NCBI GenBank assembly: GCA_004028765.1
Contig: SAIX01000013.1
Location: 1-64,000, forward strand
DNA from: Chitinophagaceae bacterium
GTDB taxonomy: Bacteria; Bacteroidota; Bacteroidia; Chitinophagales; Chitinophagaceae
Reading direction: 5' to 3'
Length of the DNA: 64,000 bases
The notes under the pieces are model-generated. The model was not told the DNA's origin. It searched no databases and worked only from the letters and a program-made list of their open reading frames with translations. Position numbers and translations under genes: made by a program. Below, in pieces: positions 43,158 through 51,857 of this stretch (the first letter of the stretch is position 1; every line of letters starts with the position of its first letter).

Positions 43158-44180
43158 TCAGGGTTTCCAGAAACGGTCGAACCCCTTTGTTTTGTGATAA
43201 ATCACGATATCGTTTTCGACAACTGTAACCATGAGCTCAGCATGCATTTTTGATGCAAGCTGTTTGGCTTCTTCAATCGGTAAAATGCTGCAGGCTGTTG
43301 CAAGCCAGTCGGCGGTTGCACCGTCACCGGCAATCACTGTTACATTTTTTTGTGATTGAATACCATACCCCGTTCGCGGGTCGATGATATGCGAATATTT
43401 TTTACCCTCATGTTCTATGTATTGATAAGCATCTCCCGATGTGGCTACGGCCCTCTTTTTCAATAACAATCTTTTTGCAAGCAGTTCATCGGTGGTTTCA
43501 GGAATATTTACGCCTACCGTCCAGCCGCGCGTACCCGGTGGTGCATCCGTCATAGCCATATCACCCCCTGCATCTGCCAGTGCATGAAGGATACCCTTGC
43601 TCCGGAGGTATTCTACGAGCGTCTGTGCGGCGTACCCTTTGGCGATGCCGCCAAAATCGAGCCTGGTTCCTGCCGGTATATAGATACTTTTTTCAGCATG
43701 GTTAAAACGGATCTTCTGAAACCCTGTTAAAAGCAAAGCCTGCCTGATCAGGCCACTGTCCGGGAATTTTTTTTCTTTTCGCGCTTTGCGCCAGATACGG
43801 CTCAGGTTACCCACGCTTACATCAAATGCGCCATGGCTCTGCAAAAATGCTTTCTGTGATAATAACAAAAGATCCCATAGCAGCGGGGAAGGAAATTGTT
43901 TGCCCGCATTCCTGCAAAGAGTATTCAATTCACTGGTACTGTCATAATCGCTTAACACCCGGTTCATCGAATCAACCTGCGCATAACATTCCTTTGCGAG
44001 GCGCATGGCTTTGAGGCTGTCATCTGCATAAAAAATAATGTTGAAGGGAGAACCCATTTTATTTTCGCTGAAACGAAAACGCTGTAGTTGTGTAAACCCA
44101 ATGCTTACTGTGAGTAAGCTGAGTATAAGTAAACCGGTATGGCGCGACAAGAGATAATGATTTATTGCGTTCGAATCCAT
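43158..44180 (-). CDS. ApbE-family FAD:protein FMN transferase
   Basis: A 340-residue exported enzyme with an N-terminal hydrophobic signal (about residues 14-31). Motifs include MGSPFNIIFY, RLDFGGIAKGYAAQTLVEYL, DAGGDMAMTDAPPG, and SGDAYQYIEHEGKKYSHIIDPRTGYGI (magnesium/FAD binding). ApbE attaches FMN to Thr or Ser of periplasmic redox proteins. No obvious flavinylation target is encoded nearby. No lipobox is visible. Only 26 bases separate it from the divergent isomerase gene, so promoters must overlap coding sequence. Confidence 0.9.
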   Translation of the reverse strand: MDSNAINHYLLSRHTGLLILSLLTVSIGFTQLQRFRFSENKMGSPFNIIFYADDSLKAMRLAKECYAQVDSMNRVLSDYDSTSELNTLCRNAGKQFPSPLLWDLLLLSQKAFLQSHGAFDVSVGNLSRIWRKARKEKKFPDSGLIRQALLLTGFQKIRFNHAEKSIYIPAGTRLDFGGIAKGYAAQTLVEYLRSKGILHALADAGGDMAMTDAPPGTRGWTVGVNIPETTDELLAKRLLLKKRAVATSGDAYQYIEHEGKKYSHIIDPRTGYGIQSQKNVTVIAGDGATADWLATACSILPIEEAKQLASKMHAELMVTVVENDIVIYHKTKGFDRFWKP

Positions 44181-44206
44181 AAATTTAAGCAGGAAAATAA
44201 TGCCAT

Positions 44207-45130
44207 ATGAAAAGAAGAAATTTTATGCAGCAGTCGTTGCTGGCAGGTGGTTCTATTCTTACTGTGGGAACTGCTTTTGCGAAGAAAGACAGAGAAGCCA
44301 TTCTCGATAACAAAGAACCCTTTCACCTCCCTTATGCCATACACGACGGCATGTTTAAAAATCATGGCGGGAATGATTTTGTTGACCAGATACAGTTTGC
44401 ACATAGCATGGGGTTCAGGGCACTGGAAGACAATGGCATGATGAGCCGCACACCCGAACAACAGAAAAAAATAGGAGATGCGATTGAAAAACTGGGATGG
44501 CGCATGGGTGTTTTTGTAAATGAATTTGATAAATGGCCTTTATCGACCAATATGACCAGCGGCAAAAAAGAATGGCGCGATAAATTTATCCAGTATTGCA
44601 AAGACTCGGTTGAAGTGGCAAAACGCTGCCATGCAAAATGGATCACGGTGGTACCGGGGAATTATGACCGCACTTTGCCGATGGGTTTTCAGACAGCCAA
44701 TGTAATTGAAACACTTCGCCGCGGCGCAGAGATACTGGAACCGCACGGACTGGTCATGGTATTGGAACCGCTGAGTGATACACCCGATCTTTTTCTCCGC
44801 AATTCCGACCAAACCTATGCCATCTGCAAAGCAATCAACAGTCCTTCCTGCAAAATATTGTTTGATATGTACCACATGCAGCGCAATGAAGGCAATATGA
44901 TCGCGAATATCGACAGGGCATGGGATGAGATCGGATATTTCCAGATCGGCGATAACCCGGGCCGCAAAGAGCCCGGCACAGGCGAAGTAAACTATAAAAA
45001 TATTTTTAAGCACCTGCACGAAAAAGGATATACCGGTATACTCGGTATGGAGCATGGCAATGCCAAGCCCGGTAAAGAAGGAGAACTCGCGCTCGTCAAA
45101 GCCTATCGCGAAGCAGATGATTTTTTGTGA
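44207..45130 (+). CDS. Tat-exported TIM-barrel sugar isomerase/epimerase (hydroxypyruvate-isomerase-like)
   Basis: A 307-residue protein with a twin-arginine signal (MKRRNFMQQSLLAGGS) and an AP-endonuclease-2/xylose-isomerase-like TIM barrel. Metal-ligand segments are VLEPLSD, LFDMYHMQRNEGNMI, GYFQIGDNPGRKEPGTGEVNY and ILGMEHG, as in the hydroxypyruvate isomerase group. Export makes a glycolytic-type role unlikely. Secreted members of this fold accompany 3-keto-glycoside oxidoreductases. It heads the 44.2-54.2 kb plus-strand run. Confidence 0.88.
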   Translation: MKRRNFMQQSLLAGGSILTVGTAFAKKDREAILDNKEPFHLPYAIHDGMFKNHGGNDFVDQIQFAHSMGFRALEDNGMMSRTPEQQKKIGDAIEKLGWRMGVFVNEFDKWPLSTNMTSGKKEWRDKFIQYCKDSVEVAKRCHAKWITVVPGNYDRTLPMGFQTANVIETLRRGAEILEPHGLVMVLEPLSDTPDLFLRNSDQTYAICKAINSPSCKILFDMYHMQRNEGNMIANIDRAWDEIGYFQIGDNPGRKEPGTGEVNYKNIFKHLHEKGYTGILGMEHGNAKPGKEGELALVKAYREADDFL

Positions 45131-45142
45131 TCAATCCTTACT

Positions 45143-45985
45143 ATGATAACAAAACTTACAAGCGAACAGTTATTGGCCTATGAAAGAGACGGGTTTCTTT
45201 TTCTGAGGGGGTTTTGCAGTAAACCGGAAATTGAAAAATTACATAGTACCGCTATCCAGGACGATGCGATGCAGAAAAATGCACTTGACCTTACTGACCG
45301 GTCAGGAAAGAAAACCCGTTTGTCGCTGTGGTTCACACCGGGCAATGATGTGTTCGGCTATCTCACCCGGAGTGAAAAAATGATCGCATGTATCGGTGAC
45401 CTTTTAGGGCATGAGTCGCCGGTCTGCCATTTTCATTCAAAACTCATGCAAAAAGAGCCCCATGTAGGTGGTGCATGGGAGTGGCACCAGGATTACGGGT
45501 ATTGGTATAAAAACCAGTTCATGTTTCCTGATCGGTTAATCAGTGTGATGGTTGCACTAACGGAAGCCAATGCAAAAAACGGATGTCTCCAGGTGATCCG
45601 TGGCTCGCATAAAATGGGAAGGGTAAATCATGGCTTTTCGGGTGAACAGGTAGGTGCTGATATGACAATGGTGAACAATGCCCTCCGGACGATGGAACTT
45701 TTGTATTGCGAACTGGCTCCGGGAGATGCTTTGTTTTTTCATCCAAACCTTCTGCACAGATCGGAAGCCAATCTTTCTGACCGGCCCAGGTGGTCGATCA
45801 TATCCTGTTATTCACTTCAGTCGAATATTGCCTATAACGAAAAATCAACCTCATGGCAACAGCCGGTTTCAGTGGTACCGGATGAAGCCTTGTTACAATG
45901 GGATGCTGCTTCTTTGTCTGAGGCCGATTTCCTGAAAAAAGAAAATGATCCGGCACTGAAGGAAACAATCTGGGATAAAAAATAA
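45143..45985 (+). CDS. PhyH-family Fe(II)/2-oxoglutarate dioxygenase
   Basis: A 280-residue cytosolic protein (no signal) of the phytanoyl-CoA dioxygenase family. The facial triad is suggested by HQD in AWEWHQDYGYW and the distal His in FFHPNLLHRSEAN, followed by RPRWSIISCYSL, where Arg would hold 2-oxoglutarate. Such enzymes hydroxylate small molecules. Located 12 bases after the TIM-barrel gene and 26 before the acetylesterase, it appears to belong to the glycan operon. Its substrate is unknown. Confidence 0.88.
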   Translation: MITKLTSEQLLAYERDGFLFLRGFCSKPEIEKLHSTAIQDDAMQKNALDLTDRSGKKTRLSLWFTPGNDVFGYLTRSEKMIACIGDLLGHESPVCHFHSKLMQKEPHVGGAWEWHQDYGYWYKNQFMFPDRLISVMVALTEANAKNGCLQVIRGSHKMGRVNHGFSGEQVGADMTMVNNALRTMELLYCELAPGDALFFHPNLLHRSEANLSDRPRWSIISCYSLQSNIAYNEKSTSWQQPVSVVPDEALLQWDAASLSEADFLKKENDPALKETIWDKK

Positions 45986-46011
45986 TCCCGCGATAACCCA
46001 AACATCACCTT

Positions 46012-47982
46012 ATGCAAAAAGCCCTCTTGTTGATCGTACTGATCGTATCAACACTCTCCTCTAAATCCCAATTACATGTGGCAGGTATTTTTTCCGACAG
46101 TATGGTTTTGCAAAGAGGACGTGCAATACCTGTCTGGGGCTGGGCAACTTCTGGTGAAAAAGTAACTGTTCATTTTCATCAGCAACATAAAACAGCCATC
46201 ACAGACGCGAAAGGGAAATGGCAGGTATCATTGGACGCTGAGCAGGCAGGGGGGCCTTATACACTTTCGGTAGAAGGAAATACAAAACAGCAATTTGTAA
46301 ATGTGCTGGTAGGCGATGTGTGGATCTGCTCCGGCCAATCGAATATGGAATGGAATGTGGCCAATTCAAATAACGGGAAGCAGGAAGTTGCTTCGGCTGA
46401 TTACCCGATGATCAGGCATATCAAGATCAATAATCTCGTATCTGATAAACCGTTGGATGATATCAAAGCGAACAGTGGCTGGCATGCTGCATCGCCTGCG
46501 CATGCAGGTAACTTTACTGCGGTGGGTTATTTTTTTGCAAGAGAATTGTACCGGAAATTAAAAATACCCATCGGGCTCATCAATACCACCTGGGGTGGCA
46601 CCAATGTGGAAACATGGATCAGCCGTGAAGCCTTGCAAAGTAATCCGGAATTTAAAGACCTGATGCTTTCGTTGCCATCCTTGAATCTGGACTCTCTACA
46701 GATGATCAAAAAAAAGGCTTTAGTATCAGGTGTTGAAAAATTACAGGGCAGCCTGCCCGCACCCGGTGTAAGCTTATCCTGGAAAAATGCCGGTTACGAC
46801 GATTCAAAATGGCCACTGATGAAAGTGCCGGGTTTGTGGGAAGAGAAATCGCTTCCCGATCTGGATGGACAGGTATGGTTCCGGAAAAATTTTATACTCA
46901 CAAAAGAACAGGCAGCTAAAGGGGCGGATTTATTGCTGGGCATGATCGATGATAACGACAGTGCCTGGATAAATGGAAAACTGGTTGGCGAAACGAACGG
47001 ATATAACAAGAACCGGATTTATATCGTTGCCCCGGGTATTTTGAAAGAAGGCAGCAACAGCCTTGTAGTGAAAATAGATGATACCGGCGGTGGTGGTGGT
47101 TTTTATAGCAAACCTGCTGACCTCTCTCTAAAGTTGCCAGGTGGTGACGAAATACCCCTTGCAGGTGACTGGTATTTTCAGGTGGCTACGATTTCTTATC
47201 ATAACAGTACAGGGCCCAACAGCTTCCCTTCTTTATTATTCAATGCCATGCTGAACCCGCTCATCCCGTATGGCATGAAAGGGGCTTTATGGTACCAGGG
47301 AGAGAGCAATGCCGGTCGCGCTTACCAATACCGCCAGGCATTTCCTCTGCTGATCAACGACTGGCGTAGCAGGTGGAATCAGGGCGATTTTCCTTTTTAT
47401 TTTGTACAGCTCTCCAGTTTTAATTCAGCGAATGGCAATAGTAACCAGGGAAGTACCTGGGCAGAACTCCGCGAAGCGCAAACATTTACTTTGGCTTTAC
47501 CGAATACCGGAATGGCCGTTACGACTGATATCGGCAATGCAACAGACATTCACCCGAGAAATAAACAGGATGTTGGCAAAAGGCTGGCTGCGATTGCGTT
47601 TAACCAATTGTACCAGGGTAAAAATGTTTACAGCGGCCCGCAATATCTGTCTATGAAAACCGAAGGCAACCAGGCGATTCTTTCTTTTACACATACCGGT
47701 TCCGGGTTACAGTTTGGTGCGGCCGGTGGTGCAACAGCCGGCGGATTTGAAATTGCCGGACAGGATGGAAAATTTTTTCCCGCCAATGCGGTGATAAAGG
47801 GGAACACGGTTGTGGTGTCTGCCCCAGAAGTAAAGAGCCCGGCTTCGGTGCATTATGCCTGGGCCGACGATGCCGGTAACGCCAACCTTTTTAACAAAGA
47901 AGGATTTCCTGCATGCCCTTTTCGTACAGACCAGTGGAAAGGTATTACGGAAAAAAATAAATACACTGTAGCTAACCAATAA
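46012..47982 (+). CDS. Secreted SGNH sialate-O-acetylesterase-type carbohydrate esterase
   Basis: A 656-residue enzyme with a short Sec signal (to about residue 19). Nucleophile Ser110 is in WICSGQSNMEW and the Asp512-x-His514 pair in NATDIHPRNK. Between the two halves of the catalytic domain lies a jelly-roll insertion (about 255-370; WKNAGYDDSKW to KIDDTGGGGGFYSK). Members remove acetyl groups from sialate or, more often in soil Bacteroidota, from plant/bacterial polysaccharides. Followed by two rhamnosidase genes. Confidence 0.92.
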   Translation: MQKALLLIVLIVSTLSSKSQLHVAGIFSDSMVLQRGRAIPVWGWATSGEKVTVHFHQQHKTAITDAKGKWQVSLDAEQAGGPYTLSVEGNTKQQFVNVLVGDVWICSGQSNMEWNVANSNNGKQEVASADYPMIRHIKINNLVSDKPLDDIKANSGWHAASPAHAGNFTAVGYFFARELYRKLKIPIGLINTTWGGTNVETWISREALQSNPEFKDLMLSLPSLNLDSLQMIKKKALVSGVEKLQGSLPAPGVSLSWKNAGYDDSKWPLMKVPGLWEEKSLPDLDGQVWFRKNFILTKEQAAKGADLLLGMIDDNDSAWINGKLVGETNGYNKNRIYIVAPGILKEGSNSLVVKIDDTGGGGGFYSKPADLSLKLPGGDEIPLAGDWYFQVATISYHNSTGPNSFPSLLFNAMLNPLIPYGMKGALWYQGESNAGRAYQYRQAFPLLINDWRSRWNQGDFPFYFVQLSSFNSANGNSNQGSTWAELREAQTFTLALPNTGMAVTTDIGNATDIHPRNKQDVGKRLAAIAFNQLYQGKNVYSGPQYLSMKTEGNQAILSFTHTGSGLQFGAAGGATAGGFEIAGQDGKFFPANAVIKGNTVVVSAPEVKSPASVHYAWADDAGNANLFNKEGFPACPFRTDQWKGITEKNKYTVANQ

Positions 47983-48050
47983 CCATCCGGTATGGTACAG
48001 GATTGTGTTCTCCCCGTTGCCTGTTATCTTACCGGTATAAAATGCTTGTC

Positions 48051-50762
48051 ATGAGAAAAAAATACTCACTCGTTTTTGGGTTGTGCCTGTTAGGGAATGC
48101 AGTTTTTGCGCAGCTATCGGTTCAGCATCTTCTGACAGAAAATAAAACAAACCCGCTTGGTGTGGATGCGGTTTCACCGCGTTTTAGCTGGCAACTCAAC
48201 AGCCCGAAAAGAAATACCGTTCAGTCTGCTTATTCAATCACACTCTTTGCCTCAGGTAATGTAAAAAAACCTTTGTGGCAGTCGGGTAAAACGGTTACGG
48301 CAGCGTCTGTTTATATTCCGTATTCGGGCCCGGCATTGCAAAGCGGCAAAAAATACCAGTGGCTGGTGGAAGTGTGGGATACAAACGGGCAGAATGCAAA
48401 AAGTGATACGGCTTTTTTCCAGATGGGGTTATTGCAGCCAGGCGATTGGAAAGCAACCTGGATAGAGCCGGGTTATACGGAAGACAGTGTACTTCGGCCG
48501 AGTCCGCTGATGCGTAAACAATTCAACAGCACCAAAAAAATTGTTTCAGCTACCGCGTTTATAACGGCGCATGGCATGTACGAAGCCATAATCAACGGAC
48601 AGCGTGTAGGAGATGCGTACCTCACACCGGGCTGGACTGCTTACCAGAAAAGGCTGCAATACCAGGTGTATGATGTAACCCCGCTGCTGAAAAAAGGTTC
48701 CAATACCATTGGTGTAACACTGGGCAATGGCTGGTACAGGGGAGTGATCGGTTTTTCAAATCACAGCAATGTGTATGGAAAAGATATTGCCTTGTTATTA
48801 CGGGTGGAGATCAGTTACAGCGATGGTACATCCGAGACCATTGTTTCCGATGCTTCCTGGAAATCCAATACGGGGCAGATACGCTATTCGGAGATTTATA
48901 ACGGTGAAACCATCGATGCAAGGGAAGAAAAAACGGGTTGGTTGATGCCCGGTTATGATGACAGCAAATGGGCTCCCGTGAAAACAGCCGCTCATTCAAA
49001 AGAAGTGCTGGTGGCCACTTATAATGAACCGGTAAAAAAGAAAGAAATTTTCCCCGCACTGAAAATATTTACAACCCCTTCTGGTGAACAGGTGATCGAT
49101 TTTGGTCAGAACCTCGTAGGCTGGGTGATGGTGAAAGCAAAAGGGAAGGCCGGGGATAAGATCACATTATCACACGCTGAAGTGCTGGATAAAACCGGAA
49201 ATTTTTATACCACCAATCTCCGTGCCGCCAAAGCGCAGGATCATTTTATCCTGAAAGGCGGGGAAGAAGAAATATTTGAACCCCATTTTACCTGGCATGG
49301 TTTCCGTTATATCAAAGTGGAAGGTTATCCGGGAGAGATCAAACCGGAAAACTTTACGGCTGTGGCTTTGTATTCCGACATGGCACCCACGGGAACTTTT
49401 CATTCCTCTAATCAACTGGTAAACCAGTTGCAGCATAATATTCAATGGGGGCAAAGGGGCAATTTCCTGGATGTGCCTACGGATTGCCCTCAGCGGGATG
49501 AACGTTTGGGCTGGACAGGTGATGCACAGGTATTTTCGCGCACAGCTGCATTTAATATGAATGTGCATCCTTTTTTCACCAAGTGGCTGAAAGATGTGGC
49601 GGCCGACCAGCAACCCAATGGCAGTGTGCCTTTTGTGGTCCCGAATGTGCTGGGTGCGAATGCAGGCGGCTCTGCCGGATGGGCTGATGTTGCCAATATC
49701 ATTCCCTGGAATATGTATCTCGCTTATGGCGATAAACAGGTTCTCGAAAACCAGTACAACAGTATGAAAGCATGGGTGGGCTTTATGCAAAGCAACAGCA
49801 CCAATGATCTCTGGAACAAAGGGTTTCATTTTGGCGACTGGCTTTTTTACCGCCCCGATGATGACAATGACGGAAAAGCGGCTGTTACAGACAAGTACCT
49901 CATTGCACAATGTTTTTACGCGCATTCCACACAACTTGTGATCAATGCGGCGAATGTGCTCGGAAAAACGGAAGATGCACAACAATACCAGGCATTGCTG
50001 AAACGGATCAAAGATGCCTATATGAAAGAATATATGACATCCAATGGCCGGCTGGTATCGGGTACACAAACAGCCTATGTGCTTGCATTGAATTTTGATA
50101 TGCTGCCCGAGAACCTTCGGCAGCAGGCGGCCGACAGGCTGGTGGAAAATATCAAATCCTATGGCAACCATTTAACCACCGGTTTTCTTGGAACGCCCTA
50201 TCTCTGTCATGTACTTACACGTTATGGCTATACCGATATGGCTTATACATTGCTGTTACAGGAAAAATATCCTTCCTGGTTATATCCTGTAAAAATGGGC
50301 GCCACCACCATCTGGGAAAGATGGGATGGCATTAAGCCCGATGGCAGTTTCCAGGTGCCTTCGATGAATTCATATAACCACTATTCTTATGGCGCCATTG
50401 GCGACTGGATGTATCGTGTGATGACGGGCATCGATACCTATGAAGACGGACCCGGCTATAAACATATCCGCATACAACCGCATATCGGTGGCGGCTTTAC
50501 ACAAGCGGATGCATCGCTGCAAACTTATTATGGAAAACTCGCCAGCGGCTGGAAACTGGAAGGAGATAGGCTTATCATGGATATCGAAATCCCTGCCAAT
50601 ACCAATGCCACGGTATTTCTTCCTGCGGATGATATCAGCCAGGTGAGCGAAGGCGGACAGCCTTACGAAAACAGTACAGCAAAAAAGATCACTGAATTCA
50701 AAACCAATTACCTCAGGATCAATCTTGGGTCGGGGGCTTATCATTTCAGTATAAAAAAATAA
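48051..50762 (+). CDS. Glycoside hydrolase family 78 alpha-L-rhamnosidase
   Basis: A 903-residue secreted enzyme (signal MRKKYSLVFGLCLLGNAVFA). Domain order: N-terminal fibronectin-like part (LLTENKTNPLGVDAVSPRFSW), Bac_rhamnosid_N (AFITAHGMYEAIINGQRVGD), the concanavalin-like domain, the six-hairpin catalytic domain and C-terminal beta domain. The catalytic block DCPQRDERLGWTGD gives general acid Glu484, and GATTIWERWDG the base Glu756. It releases terminal alpha-L-rhamnose, which the rhamnose operon in this window can consume. ATG at 48042 is an alternative start. Confidence 0.95.
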   Translation: MRKKYSLVFGLCLLGNAVFAQLSVQHLLTENKTNPLGVDAVSPRFSWQLNSPKRNTVQSAYSITLFASGNVKKPLWQSGKTVTAASVYIPYSGPALQSGKKYQWLVEVWDTNGQNAKSDTAFFQMGLLQPGDWKATWIEPGYTEDSVLRPSPLMRKQFNSTKKIVSATAFITAHGMYEAIINGQRVGDAYLTPGWTAYQKRLQYQVYDVTPLLKKGSNTIGVTLGNGWYRGVIGFSNHSNVYGKDIALLLRVEISYSDGTSETIVSDASWKSNTGQIRYSEIYNGETIDAREEKTGWLMPGYDDSKWAPVKTAAHSKEVLVATYNEPVKKKEIFPALKIFTTPSGEQVIDFGQNLVGWVMVKAKGKAGDKITLSHAEVLDKTGNFYTTNLRAAKAQDHFILKGGEEEIFEPHFTWHGFRYIKVEGYPGEIKPENFTAVALYSDMAPTGTFHSSNQLVNQLQHNIQWGQRGNFLDVPTDCPQRDERLGWTGDAQVFSRTAAFNMNVHPFFTKWLKDVAADQQPNGSVPFVVPNVLGANAGGSAGWADVANIIPWNMYLAYGDKQVLENQYNSMKAWVGFMQSNSTNDLWNKGFHFGDWLFYRPDDDNDGKAAVTDKYLIAQCFYAHSTQLVINAANVLGKTEDAQQYQALLKRIKDAYMKEYMTSNGRLVSGTQTAYVLALNFDMLPENLRQQAADRLVENIKSYGNHLTTGFLGTPYLCHVLTRYGYTDMAYTLLLQEKYPSWLYPVKMGATTIWERWDGIKPDGSFQVPSMNSYNHYSYGAIGDWMYRVMTGIDTYEDGPGYKHIRIQPHIGGGFTQADASLQTYYGKLASGWKLEGDRLIMDIEIPANTNATVFLPADDISQVSEGGQPYENSTAKKITEFKTNYLRINLGSGAYHFSIKK

Positions 50763-50795
50763 AAACCATTTTATCATTCATCATATCATCCGGTC

Positions 50796-51854
50796 ATGAC
50801 CTTTTTCAGAAAAAAATCTTTCCTGTTTGTTTTATCTTACTTATCAATATTCTTTGCTGGAAATGCGCAGCAATGGTCTGTTGAAAAAGCCAATACCTGG
50901 TATGCAAACCACCCATGGCTTGTGGGGGCAGATTATATTCCCGCCAATGCCATTAACCAGTTAGAAATGTGGCAGGCCGATACATTTGATCCTCTAACGA
51001 TCGATAAAGAATTGGGATGGGCAGAAGGGATCGGCTTTAATACCATGCGTGTGTTCCTTCACAGTGTTGCGTGGAAACAGGATCCCGAGGGATTTAAAAA
51101 AAGGGTAGACCAGTTTTTACAGATCGCTGCCAAACATAGGATCGAACCAATGCTCGTGTTCTTTGATGATTGCTGGAACAAAGAACCCAAGCCAGGTAAA
51201 CAACCTGCACCTCAAACAGGGATACACAATTCCGGTTGGATGCAGGACCCGGGTCAGCCTGCTTCAAGTGATGAACGCACACATCCCGCACTGGAAAAAT
51301 ATGTAAAAGATGTGCTCACGCGTTTTGCACATGATAAACGTATCCTGCTCTGGGACCTCTACAACGAACCGGGTAACAGCGGAAAAAAAGATTCATCGTT
51401 TATATTGCTCAAAAAAGTATTTCAATGGGCAAGGGAAGTTAACCCAGATCAGCCCATCAGCGCGGGTTTGTGGGACTGGAGCTTTGAAAAACTGAATAGT
51501 TTCCAGGCATTGAATTCAGATATCATTACCTATCACCAGTACGATCCGCCTGCAGAACATCTCCGCGTGATACAGTTGCTGAAAGCTTTTGGCAGGCCGC
51601 TGATCTGTACAGAATATATGGCACGTATCCGGAACAGCCGCTTTTCAAATATTCTCCCTATGCTGCAAAAAGAAAATGTAGGCGCGATCAACTGGGGGTT
51701 TGTGAGCGGAAAAACAAATACCATTTATGCATGGGATACACCGATGAAAGACGGTGCACAGCCTGTCGAATGGTTTCATGATATTTTTTTCGCGGATGGC
51801 AAACCATACCGCAATGATGAAGTGGAACTGATCAAAAAACTTACCCGCCGATAA
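50796..51854 (+). CDS. GH5-like/cellulase-fold glycoside hydrolase
   Basis: A 352-residue secreted TIM-barrel enzyme (Sec signal to about residue 24). Acid/base Glu191 in LLWDLYNEPGN and nucleophile Glu273 in PLICTEYMAR are the clan-A pair. Segments LVGADYIPANAINQLEMWQ and GFNTMRVFLHSVAW are typical of proteins annotated as GH5 or 1,4-beta-xylanase in Bacteroidota. Substrate cannot be told. It sits between two GH78 genes, 33 bases after the first and 3 bases before the second. Confidence 0.85.
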   Translation: MTFFRKKSFLFVLSYLSIFFAGNAQQWSVEKANTWYANHPWLVGADYIPANAINQLEMWQADTFDPLTIDKELGWAEGIGFNTMRVFLHSVAWKQDPEGFKKRVDQFLQIAAKHRIEPMLVFFDDCWNKEPKPGKQPAPQTGIHNSGWMQDPGQPASSDERTHPALEKYVKDVLTRFAHDKRILLWDLYNEPGNSGKKDSSFILLKKVFQWAREVNPDQPISAGLWDWSFEKLNSFQALNSDIITYHQYDPPAEHLRVIQLLKAFGRPLICTEYMARIRNSRFSNILPMLQKENVGAINWGFVSGKTNTIYAWDTPMKDGAQPVEWFHDIFFADGKPYRNDEVELIKKLTRR

Positions 51855-51857
51855 TTT

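Noticed and set aside
49170-50171. A 333-codon minus-strand frame inside the GH78 gene
   Set aside because: It is antisense to well-conserved rhamnosidase sequence and its translation is rich in His, Cys and Ile without domain pattern, typical of a shadow frame.
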